This document shows, in pieces, positions 22,521 to 30,981 of a stretch of 49,214 nucleotides of DNA. Below the pieces are notes generated by a model. That model was not told the origin of the DNA and did not search any database. It saw only the letters and a list, made by a program, of their open reading frames with translations. Both the position numbers and the translations under genes were made by a program. The stretch comes from Vicinamibacterales bacterium (GTDB lineage: Bacteria; Acidobacteriota; Vicinamibacteria; Vicinamibacterales; JAKQTR01), in contig JALOKU010000016.1 in NCBI GenBank assembly GCA_025456345.1, forward strand, positions 1 through 49,214, given 5' to 3'. Numbering within the stretch: the first letter of the stretch is position 1; each line of letters starts with the position of its first letter.

Positions 22521-25186
22521 ATTCCATAGGTCCTTCGCAGCAGCCTCCCGACCCTGAGATTCAGGTCCACCGGTAGAAACGGCTTCGCCATGTAGTCGTC
22601 GGTGCCGATGAGATAGCCCTTGGTACGGCTGTCCTGGTCGGCGCTCGCCGTCAGCATCAGGATGGGCACGAACGCGGTCCGCACGTTTTCGCGGAGTGCG
22701 CGGCACGTGTCGAAACCGTCCATGCGCGGCATCATCACGTCGAGGATGGCCAGGTCCGGCGTGGATTCCCGGGCCCTCTCGAGGGCTTCGACGCCATCCT
22801 GAGCCTCCACGATTTCGAGCGGAATGGCCATCATGCGCAGCGTGGCCGCCACAATCGTCCTGATGTCCGGATCGTCGTCGACGACCAGCACGCGGAGCGG
22901 CCGCCGGCCGGCCTCGGGGTCGACACCGGGCGTGCCGTCAACCATCGGCTCCAGCCTCGCAGCCGGCGCGGGCGTGACATCCGGCGCGGGCGCCGGAACG
23001 GGTGCCTGTTCCGGTTCGGGGGCCGGGGGTTCGACCGGGCCACTCGAGTCGAAGACGACAGCGCGCTCGGAGAGTGACGTCCGCTCGATGACAAGGTCGA
23101 CGCCCGCCTGGGGTGCGGGCTCCGGTTCGGGAACGGGCGGCCCATCGGCTGCGCCGTCCGATTCTGCGGCCACTGGAACGGCTGGTGGCACTGCCGCCGC
23201 GGAGGGGCCAGCCACGGCTTCCGCGGCCGGCGCAGCGGGCGCGGAGGTCATGATGGGCTGCGGCATCGAAACGGCTACCTCCACTTTCACCGGCTGCGGT
23301 GTTCCGGTCTGTGATTCGCGCCCTGCCGGCGTGTTGCAGTAGGGGCACAGCGCCCATTCGAGGCGGAGCGCCTGCCCGCAGCTCCTGCAGTTCGTCTTGA
23401 GGTTCTTGCGGCAGTAGGGGCACGTGGCGAAGTCGGCCTCGATGAGCGCCTTGCACTCCGGGCACGGTATTTCGTTGTCGTCCACCTGGACGACGCGCAA
23501 CACCTCGTCGGGCGACGTGATCCCGGCCTTGATCTTTGCGATGGAGTCCTCACGCAGCGGCACCATCCCGGACTGCCTCGCGGCCATGCGCATGTCCGCC
23601 TCGCTGGCGCGGTCGTTGATCAGCTTCTTGATGGCGTTGGTCGGCCGGAAGAACTCGTAGATGCCGATGCGCCCGCTGAAACCCGTCCCGCTGCACGCGG
23701 GGCACCCGCGGCCGCGGTAGACCGGCGACCGGTCGCCAATCATCCCGGCCCGGTTCCTGACCGCCTCGCCCGGCTCGTACTCTTCACGGCACTCGGTGCA
23801 GATACGCCTGACCAGCCGCTGGGCGATCACCATGGAGAGCGAGGTGGCCAGAACGGCCGGGTCCACGCCCAGGTCGAGCATGCGGGTGACCGCGCCGACG
23901 GCGCTGTTGGTGTGTAGCGTGCTGAGCACCATGTGCCCCGTCATGGCGGCCTGGCAGGCGATTTCCACCGTCTCGCGGTCGCGCATCTCGCCGACGAGGA
24001 TCACGTCGGGGTCCTGGCGCAGAATCGACCGCAGGGCGCTGGCGAATGTCAGCCCGGCCTTCGGGTTCACCTGCACCTGGTTGATGCCGGCCAGCTGGAA
24101 CTCGATCGGGTCTTCGACGGTGACGATGTTGACCTCGGGCTTGTGGTGCCAGGCGAGCAGCGCATAGAGGGTGGTCGTCTTGCCGGAGCCCGTGGGCCCG
24201 GTGACGAGGATCATCCCTTGCGGCTGCTGAATCGCGGCCTCGAGCAGCCGCTGCTGGCTGGGCGGGAGGCCGAGGCTGTCGATGGCCGGCGCGGTGGCGC
24301 CCCCCAGGACGCGCAGCACCATTTTCTCGCCGAAGTGGGTGGGCAGCGTCGAGACGCGCAGGTCGACCGAACGGCCCTGGTAGTGCACGTTGACGCGGCC
24401 GTCCTGCGGCAGCCGCCGTTCCGCGATGTCGAGCTTCGCGAGGATCTTCAGGCGTGACACCACCGGGCCGTGCAGCCACTTCGGCACGCGGGTGTAGTCG
24501 CGCAGCACGCCGTCCACGCGCATGCGCACCTGCAGATCGTGCAGCGCCGGCTCGATGTGCACGTCGCTTGCGGCGCTCCTGAGCGCATCGTAGATGACGA
24601 GGTTGCACATCTTGACGACCGGCGCCACTTCGGTGGCCGCCGCCGAGGCGGCGATGTCCATCGACAGGCCGGGCTGTTCTTCTGAGACAATCTGGAGGTC
24701 TGGCGCATCCGGCACGTTGGCGAGGAAGGAGCCGATACGGTCCTCGGCACCGTACCGCTCGTCGATGCCCTCCAGCACCTCGGACAGCGTGGCGGCCATG
24801 GGCTTCACCGCCATGTTGGCGGCGAACTCGATGTCCTGGATCGCGCGGTAGTCGCTCGGGTCCGCCATGGCCATCACCAGCGCCCGCCCCTCGACGGCGA
24901 GCGGCAGCGCCTGGTACTTGCGGGCCAGCCGCTCGGGCAGCTTGCGGAGCGCCTCTTGGTCGGCCAGAAAGGCCACAACGCGGGCGCGCGGCACCTTGAG
25001 GCGCCCGGTGAAAGTGTCGGCAATGGCTTCTTCGGGAACGCGTTCCTCCTTCACGAGGAGTTCGACGAACGACCCGGCCCCCTGATCCGCGCGGTCCTGG
25101 ACGCGGCGGAGCTGGATGTCGGACGCAAGCCCGGAATCACGCAACATCGCCTCGAGCTGTTTGGACATGGTTGCCGCCAGTGCCAC
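22517..25186 (-). CDS. PilB/GspE-type secretion ATPase fused to zinc ribbons and a C-terminal receiver
   Basis: Motor ATPase of a type IV pilus or type II secretion system, with an added signalling module. The 889-residue protein has an MshEN/GspE N-terminal domain (about 1-145), an ATPase domain with Walker A GPTGSGKTT (330-338), Asp box VTVEDPIEFQ, Walker B DPDVILVGEMRDRET (392-406), His box STLHTNSA, and the tetracysteine C463/C466/C495/C498. Unusual additions follow: four CxxC pairs (C575, C578, C589, C592, C600, C603, C614, C617), a Pro/Ala-rich linker of about 140 residues, and a receiver (about 770-889) with phospho-Asp in AILDVMMPRMDGFD and Lys in DYMAKPFLP. Start GTG 25186; ATG 25168 (MSKQLEAMLRD) is an alternative. 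No pilus genes are adjacent. Confidence 0.88.
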   Translation of the reverse strand: MALAATMSKQLEAMLRDSGLASDIQLRRVQDRADQGAGSFVELLVKEERVPEEAIADTFTGRLKVPRARVVAFLADQEALRKLPERLARKYQALPLAVEGRALVMAMADPSDYRAIQDIEFAANMAVKPMAATLSEVLEGIDERYGAEDRIGSFLANVPDAPDLQIVSEEQPGLSMDIAASAAATEVAPVVKMCNLVIYDALRSAASDVHIEPALHDLQVRMRVDGVLRDYTRVPKWLHGPVVSRLKILAKLDIAERRLPQDGRVNVHYQGRSVDLRVSTLPTHFGEKMVLRVLGGATAPAIDSLGLPPSQQRLLEAAIQQPQGMILVTGPTGSGKTTTLYALLAWHHKPEVNIVTVEDPIEFQLAGINQVQVNPKAGLTFASALRSILRQDPDVILVGEMRDRETVEIACQAAMTGHMVLSTLHTNSAVGAVTRMLDLGVDPAVLATSLSMVIAQRLVRRICTECREEYEPGEAVRNRAGMIGDRSPVYRGRGCPACSGTGFSGRIGIYEFFRPTNAIKKLINDRASEADMRMAARQSGMVPLREDSIAKIKAGITSPDEVLRVVQVDDNEIPCPECKALIEADFATCPYCRKNLKTNCRSCGQALRLEWALCPYCNTPAGRESQTGTPQPVKVEVAVSMPQPIMTSAPAAPAAEAVAGPSAAAVPPAVPVAAESDGAADGPPVPEPEPAPQAGVDLVIERTSLSERAVVFDSSGPVEPPAPEPEQAPVPAPAPDVTPAPAARLEPMVDGTPGVDPEAGRRPLRVLVVDDDPDIRTIVAATLRMMAIPLEIVEAQDGVEALERARESTPDLAILDVMMPRMDGFDTCRALRENVRTAFVPILMLTASADQDSRTKGYLIGTDDYMAKPFLPVDLNLRVGRLLRRTYGI

Positions 25187-25200
25187 CCGTAGAGGTCACC

Positions 25201-25269
25201 CGGGCGTCCGAACGACAGGACGCCCGGGAGGTGTATCGGCACGGGCGGGGGAAAAACTGAGGGTTTTCC
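25201..25269. promoter_or_regulatory. Two stem-loops upstream of the GspE-like gene
   Basis: CGGGCGTCC (25201-25209) pairs perfectly with GGACGCCCG (25218-25226) over 8 nt; GGAAAA (25250-25255) pairs with TTTTCC (25264-25269). Both would lie in or before the leader of the GspE-like gene on the minus strand. They may be a leader structure or REP-like palindromes. The rest of the 25187-25457 gap shows nothing else recognisable. Confidence 0.4.
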
Positions 25270-25457
25270 GGCGGCACGCCTCTTGAATTAGGAGGAGGCA
25301 GGCCGCGTCGAGTCAACGGGGTGGGTCAACTACAGGCAGGCGCTGGCATCACTACCCCGGTCCGGCAGGGCGATTCGGCGCGGCTCATTCTTCCTTCCTC
25401 GAACCCGGGGAGCTGGCCAGTGCAGGCAGGCTTGGTCAGCTCTCCGGCTGTACTCGG

Positions 25458-25560
25458 AAAGAACAAGAAGCCAGAAGGGCTCACTGACGATTGTCAGCAG
25501 CAAGAAGACGGACATCCAGCTGAACTGGCCTTGCTTCTTGATTCTTGATTCTCGCTTCTA
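25458..25560. repeat. Heptamer inverted-repeat element, GAAGCCA family
   Basis: Left arm AAGAACAAGAAGCCAGAAGG, core CTCACTGACGATTGTCAGCA..., GACATCCAGCTGAACTGGCC, and inverted right arm TTGCTTCTTGATTCTTGATT with period 7. It ends at the stop codon region of the GAF-SpoIIE gene. Confidence 0.87.
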
Positions 25561-27363
25561 TCATGCGGTGATCTTGAGCACCACCGCGGTCCTATCGTCA
25601 TTCTGCTCCGCGTTCCCACAGAAGTCGTAGACCGCCGTGAAAATGGCGTCGGCGACGTCCCTGGCCGGCTTCTCCCGGTGCTGCTCGATGACGCCGACCA
25701 GCCGGCCGGTGCCGAACTCCTCTCCCGCGGCGTTCATTGCTTCCGAAATGCCGTCCGAGTAGAAGACGAACGCATCCCCAGCCTTCAGGTCGATCGTCAC
25801 GTCGTCGTAGGTGATGCCCGGCAGCGAGCCAAGGGGCACGCCGGGCGAGTGCACCTGCCCGCACCCTTCCAGGGAGGCATGGATGGGGTACGGCAGCCCG
25901 CTGTTGGCCATGGTGACGGTGCGGCGTTTGAAGTCGAAGTGCGCGTAGCAGAGCGTGCAGTAGTACGACTCGAGCTGCCGTGCGTGCAGGATGGTGTTCA
26001 TCGACTGGAGGATGGCCGCCGGGCTCGTGCGCACCTTCGTGTAACGGCGACGGTAGGTGCGCGACCGCACCAACTCGCCCGCGAACGCGCTGTAGAGCGC
26101 CGCCGGCACGCCCTTGCCCGACACGTCGCCCACGGCCACTGTCAGCGTGTGCGGCTCCAGCGCCAGGAAGTCGTAGAAGTCGCCGCCCAGCTCGCGGGCC
26201 GGCTCGAGGCGCATGGCGGCGTCGAGGCCCTTGATCCGCTTCGGCAGCACGGTCGGCAGCAGCGCGCGCTGGATGGTCTCCGCGAAGGCCACCTCCTTCG
26301 CGAGGCGCTCCTTGTTGCGCCGCAGCTCCTCGTACAGGCGCGCGTTGTCGATGGCCACCGCCGCGCTGGCCGCGAGCGGCGTCAGCATCTCGAGGTGCTC
26401 CTTCGTGAAGGCAGCCAACTCCGGGCTCTCGAGGTCGAACACGCCCACGCAGCGGTCCTTGACGAGCAGCGGCACCACCATCTCTGATCGCGCGTCGGCG
26501 ACCACCTTGATGTACCGCGGGTCCTTCGACACGTCGTCGACGAGGACCGGCACCTTGTGGAGGGCGGCGTAGCCCACCAGGCCTTCGCCGATCTTCACGG
26601 CCTTGGGCGGCAGGCGGTCGTCGTAGCGCACCGCATACTGCATCCGCACCATGTCCGACTCGTCGTCGACCAGGAGGATCCCGAAGGTGCGGTAGTCGAT
26701 GAGGCGTTTGAGGCGGTGTGCGATGCGCTCGAGCAGCTCGTTGAGGTTCAGGATGCCGGCGAACTCCCGGCTGATTTCGGCCAGCGTCTCGATGGTGTCC
26801 GAGTAGCGCCGTTCCGATTCGAAGAGCCGGGCGTTCTCGATGGCAATGGCGACCGCGGCGGTGAAGTTCCGCAGCGTCTCCACTTCTGCCGGCGCGAACT
26901 CGCCGACGTTGCGGCTCAGGAGGTTGAGCGCGCCGATGGTGCGGCCTTTGCGCCTGAGCGGCACGACCAGCTCCGATCGGGTGCCCGCGACCACGTCGAT
27001 GTAGGACGCCTCGTCAGCCACGTCGTTGGCCAGCAGCGGCCGGCCGGCCTCGACCGCGCGGCCCACGAGGCCCTCGCCGAGCTTCAGCCGCATCGACGTC
27101 GACCCGTGCGGATAGCCTTCGGCGTACGCGATGCGGAGGTCGCCCTGCCGCTCGTCGACCAGGTAGACCGCCATCGCGTGGAAATCGGTGATGCGGGCGA
27201 TCAGGGCGGGCAGCTTCCGGTAGAGTTCGTCCAGATCGAGCACCGAGGCGACTTCGCGGCCCAGGGCGAAGAGGGTCGTGAGCAGCTGCCGGTCGCTCTT
27301 GGAGACGCCGGACACGTTGCCCTCGCCGGGGGTCATCACGTCGAAATCAATCGGCTGGGTCAC
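25561..27363 (-). CDS. GAF-GAF-SpoIIE phosphatase
   Basis: Cytoplasmic signal-controlled serine phosphatase, RsbU-like. The 600-residue protein has two tandem GAF domains (about 35-185 and 205-355); the repeated LGEGLVGRAVEAG / IGEGLVGYAALHK and SELVVPLRRKG / SEMVVPLLVKD show that they arose by duplication. A coiled linker (RRNKERLAKEVAFAETIQRA) leads to the PP2C domain: GGDFYDFLA, AVGDVSGKGVPAAL, NSGLPYPI, FYSDGISEAMN and DDRTAVVLK. Start is GTG 27363, 6 nt after a TATAAT box with no Shine-Dalgarno. It could regulate an anti-anti-sigma protein elsewhere. Confidence 0.9.
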   Translation of the reverse strand: MTQPIDFDVMTPGEGNVSGVSKSDRQLLTTLFALGREVASVLDLDELYRKLPALIARITDFHAMAVYLVDERQGDLRIAYAEGYPHGSTSMRLKLGEGLVGRAVEAGRPLLANDVADEASYIDVVAGTRSELVVPLRRKGRTIGALNLLSRNVGEFAPAEVETLRNFTAAVAIAIENARLFESERRYSDTIETLAEISREFAGILNLNELLERIAHRLKRLIDYRTFGILLVDDESDMVRMQYAVRYDDRLPPKAVKIGEGLVGYAALHKVPVLVDDVSKDPRYIKVVADARSEMVVPLLVKDRCVGVFDLESPELAAFTKEHLEMLTPLAASAAVAIDNARLYEELRRNKERLAKEVAFAETIQRALLPTVLPKRIKGLDAAMRLEPARELGGDFYDFLALEPHTLTVAVGDVSGKGVPAALYSAFAGELVRSRTYRRRYTKVRTSPAAILQSMNTILHARQLESYYCTLCYAHFDFKRRTVTMANSGLPYPIHASLEGCGQVHSPGVPLGSLPGITYDDVTIDLKAGDAFVFYSDGISEAMNAAGEEFGTGRLVGVIEQHREKPARDVADAIFTAVYDFCGNAEQNDDRTAVVLKITA

Positions 27364-27369
27364 GGGGAG

Positions 27370-27375
27370 ATTATA
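27370..27375 (-). promoter_or_regulatory. TATAAT box 6 nt before the GAF-SpoIIE start (leaderless geometry)
   Basis: On the minus strand TATAAT, then CTCCCC, then GTG at 27363-27361. A heptamer element (27380-27490) lies immediately upstream, at the place of a -35 box. Confidence 0.55.
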
Positions 27376-27379
27376 CTGT

Positions 27380-27490
27380 TAGGCGCTAGGGGCTCGGCGC
27401 TAGGCGCTAGTCACTCACGCTGCTGAACTGCCGCCCGCGCGGCGAGAGCCGCATCCCACTATCCCCTAGCGCCTAGCCCCTAGCCCCTAT
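27380..27490. repeat. Heptamer inverted-repeat element, CTAGGSG family (element G)
   Basis: Left arm AGGCGCTAGGGGCTCGGCGC..., core AGTCACTCACGCTGCTGAAC through GAGAGCCGCATCCCACT, right arm CTAGCGCCTAGCCCCTAGCC. The core is reverse-oriented type 1. It lies between the divergent GAF-SpoIIE and fabZ-like genes. Confidence 0.87.
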
Positions 27491-27503
27491 TGAGAACCGC
27501 CCA

Positions 27504-27971
27504 ATGGACCAACTCCCCTTCGACCAGACGCTGATTCAGCGCATCCTGCCGCACCGCTATCCGTTCCTGCTCGTGGACCGGATCACCGAGTTCGAGGCCG
27601 ACAAGCGGATTGTCGGCATCAAGAACGTGTCGCTGAACGAGCAGTGCCTCGCGCGCGAGCCTGGGCAGACGCCCACGCTGCCGCCGACCATCCTGACGGA
27701 AGCGGTCGCCCAGGTGGGTGCCATCATGATCCTCGCCAAGCCGGAGAACCGCGACAAGCTCATCTTCTTCATGGGCATCGAGCGGGTGCGCTTCCGCAGG
27801 CCGGTTTACGCCGGTGACCAGATGGTGATCACCGCCACCGTGAAGCGGTTGCGCTCGAAGATGGGCTGGCTGCAGGGCGTGGCGCGCGTCAACGGCGAGG
27901 TGTGCGCCGAGGGGACGATGACCTTCGCCCTCGGACCGCGCGAGGACCAGAAGGTCTCATTCACCGATTAG
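27504..27971 (+). CDS. fabZ: FabZ-like hotdog dehydratase without the usual catalytic histidine
   Basis: Member of the beta-hydroxyacyl-ACP dehydratase family of fatty acid synthesis. The 155-residue protein has the FabZ start LPHRYPFLLVDRITEFEAD (residues 16-34), the catalytic-helix Glu E66 in TILTEAVAQVGA, and the ending FFMGIERVRFRRPVYAGDQM (about 90-109). The normal GHFPGxPxMPG loop is replaced by NEQCLAREPGQTPTLPP, with no histidine between residues 18 and the C-terminus in that region. FabZ uses that His with the Glu, so activity is doubtful or altered. It is alone, with no lpx or fab genes around. No clear ribosome binding site was seen before the ATG. Confidence 0.82.
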   Translation: MDQLPFDQTLIQRILPHRYPFLLVDRITEFEADKRIVGIKNVSLNEQCLAREPGQTPTLPPTILTEAVAQVGAIMILAKPENRDKLIFFMGIERVRFRRPVYAGDQMVITATVKRLRSKMGWLQGVARVNGEVCAEGTMTFALGPREDQKVSFTD

Positions 27972-28091
27972 CGGGCGCGCCGGTCGGCCTGTTCGACTCA
28001 CCTGCAGCCCCATCAGGCCTGGCCGCCATCGGCCCGGAACCCGAATAAAAGGCGAAAACTGGCGGGGACGGGACCTCGGCCCCGAGGGAGC

Positions 28092-28097
28092 TATAAT
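28092..28097 (+). promoter_or_regulatory. -10 box of the small zinc-protein gene
   Basis: TATAAT at 28092-28097, followed by ATGGAG (a ribosome binding site, 8 nt from the ATG) and the start at 28115. No good -35 is visible. Confidence 0.5.
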
Positions 28098-28114
28098 CAG
28101 ATGGAGTGGCTCCC

Positions 28115-28357
28115 ATGAATGTTTGTCCTGTTTGCGGATCCCGAAGGGTGGTCCGGTCGAGGACCCGTCTCGGCCTCGAGAGCGTCCGGCGGAGGCTCAC
28201 CACCAGGCGGCCGTACCGCTGCTTCAACTGCAAGTGGCGGGGATGGGTGGATGAAGCCGGTCAGGTGACGCCGCTCGGCGACGCGTCTGACGTTCCGCCC
28301 GAATTGGTCGCCCAAGACGCGGTGCTCGAAGACAGCTCGAAGAAGGCGGGGCGGTAG
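28115..28357 (+). CDS. Small protein with two CxxC zinc-binding pairs
   Basis: Function unknown. The 80-residue basic protein begins MNVCPVCGSRRVVRSR and has a second pair in RPYRCFNCKWRGWVDE, so C4, C7 and about C36, C39 would form a zinc ribbon. It resembles small ribbon proteins that bind nucleic acid, but no specific family is recognised. GGAG 8 nt upstream supports ATG 28115; a GTG at 28106 is less likely. The C-terminal 30 residues are acidic and probably disordered. A heptamer element follows 8 bp after the stop. Confidence 0.7.
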   Translation: MNVCPVCGSRRVVRSRTRLGLESVRRRLTTRRPYRCFNCKWRGWVDEAGQVTPLGDASDVPPELVAQDAVLEDSSKKAGR

Positions 28358-28365
28358 GTCGAAAA

Positions 28366-28471
28366 AAGAAGCCAGAAGCCAGAAGGGCCAACTGACGATT
28401 GTCAGAAGCCAGAAGACGGAAAGCCCGCTGAAGGGGCCGTCCTTCTTGTTTCTGGATTCTTGCTTCTTCCT
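28366..28471. repeat. Heptamer inverted-repeat element, GAAGCCA family
   Basis: Left arm AGAAGCCAGAAGCCAGAAGG, core CCAACTGACGATTGTCAGAA..., then GGAAAGCCCGCTGAAGGGGC, and inverted right arm CTTCTTGTTTCTGGATTCTT. It lies between two convergent genes (small zinc protein and copA). Confidence 0.87.
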
Positions 28472-28476
28472 TCCGG

Positions 28477-30939
28477 CTATCGCCGCAACCTCAGGCTATT
28501 CGCGAGCACCGACACCGACGAGAACGACATCGCGGCCGCGGCGATCATCGGGCTGAGTTGCCAGCCGGTCCACGGGTAGAAGGCACCGGCGGCGAGCGGG
28601 ATCCCGAGCACGTTGTAGAAGAACGCCCAGAAGAGATTCTGCCGGATGATGCGAAGGGTCCGGCCAGAAAGCTCGATGGCGTCGGCCACGCCGTTGAGGT
28701 CGGCGCGCATCAGGGCGATGTCGGCCGCCTCGAGGGCCACGTCGGTGCCCGTCCCCATGGCCATGCCGATGTCGGCCTGCACCAGCGCCGGCGCGTCGTT
28801 GATGCCGTCGCCGACCATGGCGACAACGCGCCCCCCTGCCTGAAGCGCCTTCACCTCGTCTGCCTTGCGGCCCGGCAGCACGCCGGCCACTACGCGCGCG
28901 ATTTCGCCGTTCGGAGCCACCTCGTTCGCAATCGCTTGCGCGGTGGCCGGGTTGTCGCCGGTGAGCATCACCACCTGTCTGCCCATCGCGTGAAGCCGGG
29001 CGATGGCCGCCCGCGCCTCGGGGCGAGGCGTGTCGGCGAGGGCGATGACGCCCCGCAGCACGAATCGGATGGCCGCGCCATCGCCGGCCGGGGCTGGCGC
29101 CGGTGCGATGCTGCCCTCGGCGGCGGACGCCACGAACATGACCGTGCGCCCGAGCGCCGTCAGCCGCGCCTGCTCGGCGGCCAGCGGCGCCATGTCCACG
29201 CCCGACTCCCGCATCAGCGCCTCACTGCCCACCACGACCTGGCGGCCGCCAACCGTTGCGCGCACGCCGCGGCCAGGCGCGGCCTCGAATGCGGCGGCCG
29301 CCGGAAGGGCCGCGCCGGCGGCCCTGACGATCGCCTGCGCCAGCGGGTGCTCCGAGTTCGCCTCGGCGGCGGCGGCCAGCGCAAGCAGTTGTTCAGCGAG
29401 ACTGCCCGTGTCAGGACTAGCGCCTAGCGCCAGGTCCCTAGCGCCTAGCGGAACGCACTCCGTCAGTTCCGGCGTTCCGCGCGTAATCGTCCCCGTCTTG
29501 TCCAGCACCACCGTGGTCACCGACGCCGCGCGCTCGAGGATGTCGCCGCCGCGGATCAGGATGCCATTTTCCGCGCCCTTCCCGGTGCCGACCAGGATGG
29601 CCGTGGGCGTGGCGAGCCCCATGGCGCACGGGCACGCGATGATGAGCACCGCCACCGCGCTCACCATCGCCGTGGCCAGCCGCGACTCCGCGGGCCCGAA
29701 CGTGAACCAGGCGAAGAAGGTCACAATGGCGACGGCAATCACGGCGGGGGTGAACCAGGCCGAGATGGAGTCGGCCATGCGCGCGATGGGAGCGCGGCGG
29801 CCCTGCGCCTCGCGCACCAGGCGCACGATCTGCTGCAAGGCCGTCTCGGCGCCAACCCGTGTCGCGCGCAGCCTGAACGCGCCGGTCGTGTTCATGGTGC
29901 CGCCGTACACCGTCGAGCCCGCCGCTTTGTCCACGGGCATCGACTCGCCGGTCAGCATCGATTCGTCAACCGCCGACGCGCCGTCGATCACCTCGCCGTC
30001 TACCGGCAGCCGTTCGCCCGGGCGGATGAGGACGATGTCGCCGCGCAGGACGTCGCGCACGGGCAGCTCGAGCTCGATGCCGTCCCGAACGATGTGCGCC
30101 GTGCGGGGCTGCAGGCCGATGAGCCGCCTGATGGCCTCCGATGAGCGGCCGCGCGCCCTGGCCTCGAGCAGTTTGCCGAGCAGCACGAGCACGATGATGA
30201 CCACCGCCGTTTCGAAGTACACCGGCGCGGGCGCGTGCCCGGCGGCGACGTGCGGGTTGGCGGAGACGGCCGCGGGGGCGACCGTGGCGGCGGCCGAATA
30301 TAGAAAGGCGGCGCCCGTGCCGACGGCGATGAGCGTGTTCATGTCGGCCGTGAGGTACCGCACTGATTTCCACGCGCCGCGGTAGAACGGCCAGCCGCAG
30401 AAGAACAGGACGGGCGCGGCGAGCGCGAGTTGGACCCAGTTCGCGCCCGGGAAGCTCGCGTGCGCCATCCCGAGGATGACGACCGGGGTGGCCAATGCGG
30501 TGCCGAGGATGAGCGTGAACCGCAGCGCGCGGTATTCGCGGTCGCGCGCCTGCTGCTCCAGGTCGTCCAGAGCGGTGTCGTCTCCGGCCCTGCGCCGGAA
30601 CGGCGCATCCTGAGCGAGCGCGTCGCCCGGACGCGAGTCGCCCCTCGACGTAGCTCGGGGCGACCCTGAGCTTGTCGAAGGGTCGAAGGGCGAGTCCCGA
30701 GTCTCGATGACGTCGTACCCCACATCCCTGATCGCCTCGACGATGGAGGGAACCGTGATCACGGCTGGGTCGAACGTGACCGTGGCGCGGTTGGTGGCGT
30801 AGTTGACGCCGGCCGCGCCGATGCCGGGCAGCTTCTTCAGGGCGCGCTCGATGTTCGCCGCGCACGCGGCGCAGGACATGCCGGTCACGGGCAGTGAGAC
30901 CGCCTCCGCCGCGTAGGTGGTTTGCCTGGGGTCGCCCAT
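28477..30939 (-). CDS. copA: Copper-exporting P-type ATPase
   Basis: Pumps Cu(I) out of the cytoplasm. The 820-residue protein has one N-terminal metal-binding domain with GMSCAACAANIERAL (about 20-34), eight membrane helices, the ion motif CPCAMGLATPTAI, the phosphorylation site DKTGTITRGTPEL, and the hinge VAMVGDGINDAPALVQADIG (about 720-739). The ATG at 30937-30939 is preferred; it lies 6 nt after TACAAT and needs no upstream extension. Two repeats have been absorbed in frame: a CCCTGAGC...GAAGGG element in the linker after the metal-binding domain (SPFDPSTSSGSPRATSRGDS) and a CTAGGSG heptamer array in the nucleotide-binding domain (PLGARDLALGASPD). Both sit at presumed surface loops, and the frame stays open. 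Confidence 0.93.
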   Translation of the reverse strand: MGDPRQTTYAAEAVSLPVTGMSCAACAANIERALKKLPGIGAAGVNYATNRATVTFDPAVITVPSIVEAIRDVGYDVIETRDSPFDPSTSSGSPRATSRGDSRPGDALAQDAPFRRRAGDDTALDDLEQQARDREYRALRFTLILGTALATPVVILGMAHASFPGANWVQLALAAPVLFFCGWPFYRGAWKSVRYLTADMNTLIAVGTGAAFLYSAAATVAPAAVSANPHVAAGHAPAPVYFETAVVIIVLVLLGKLLEARARGRSSEAIRRLIGLQPRTAHIVRDGIELELPVRDVLRGDIVLIRPGERLPVDGEVIDGASAVDESMLTGESMPVDKAAGSTVYGGTMNTTGAFRLRATRVGAETALQQIVRLVREAQGRRAPIARMADSISAWFTPAVIAVAIVTFFAWFTFGPAESRLATAMVSAVAVLIIACPCAMGLATPTAILVGTGKGAENGILIRGGDILERAASVTTVVLDKTGTITRGTPELTECVPLGARDLALGASPDTGSLAEQLLALAAAAEANSEHPLAQAIVRAAGAALPAAAAFEAAPGRGVRATVGGRQVVVGSEALMRESGVDMAPLAAEQARLTALGRTVMFVASAAEGSIAPAPAPAGDGAAIRFVLRGVIALADTPRPEARAAIARLHAMGRQVVMLTGDNPATAQAIANEVAPNGEIARVVAGVLPGRKADEVKALQAGGRVVAMVGDGINDAPALVQADIGMAMGTGTDVALEAADIALMRADLNGVADAIELSGRTLRIIRQNLFWAFFYNVLGIPLAAGAFYPWTGWQLSPMIAAAAMSFSSVSVLANSLRLRR
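29416..29450. repeat. CTAGGSG heptamer array inside copA (element I)
   Basis: GACTAGCGCCTAGCGCCAGG then TCCCTAGCGCCTAGCG: five period-7 units in the coding sequence of the nucleotide-binding domain. On the coding strand it reads in frame as LGARDLALGAS. A 35-bp array and flanks keep the reading frame open. Confidence 0.85.
30664..30682. repeat. CCCTGAGC...GAAGGG palindromic element inside copA
   Basis: CCCTGAGCTTGTCGAAGGG, an imperfect hairpin, flanked by a more degenerate copy (CCTGAGCGAGC...GCGAGTCG, about 30609-30640). It codes for the linker between the metal-binding domain and the first helix of CopA. Confidence 0.75.
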
Positions 30940-30945
30940 AGTCCC

Positions 30946-30951
30946 ATTGTA
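30946..30951 (-). promoter_or_regulatory. TACAAT box 6 nt before the copA start (leaderless geometry)
   Basis: On the minus strand TACAAT, GGGACT, then ATG at 30939. No Shine-Dalgarno sequence is present. Same spacing as at nuoG, 27363, 31116 and 31958. Confidence 0.5.
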
Positions 30952-30981
30952 GCGGGGCTGGCGGAGGCAGATGCCTGGTTG

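Noticed and set aside
25170..25186. TGGCACTGGCGGCAAC before the GspE-like gene as a sigma-54 promoter
   Set aside because: The GC of the -12 element is 2 bp too close to the -24 GG and the TT is missing.
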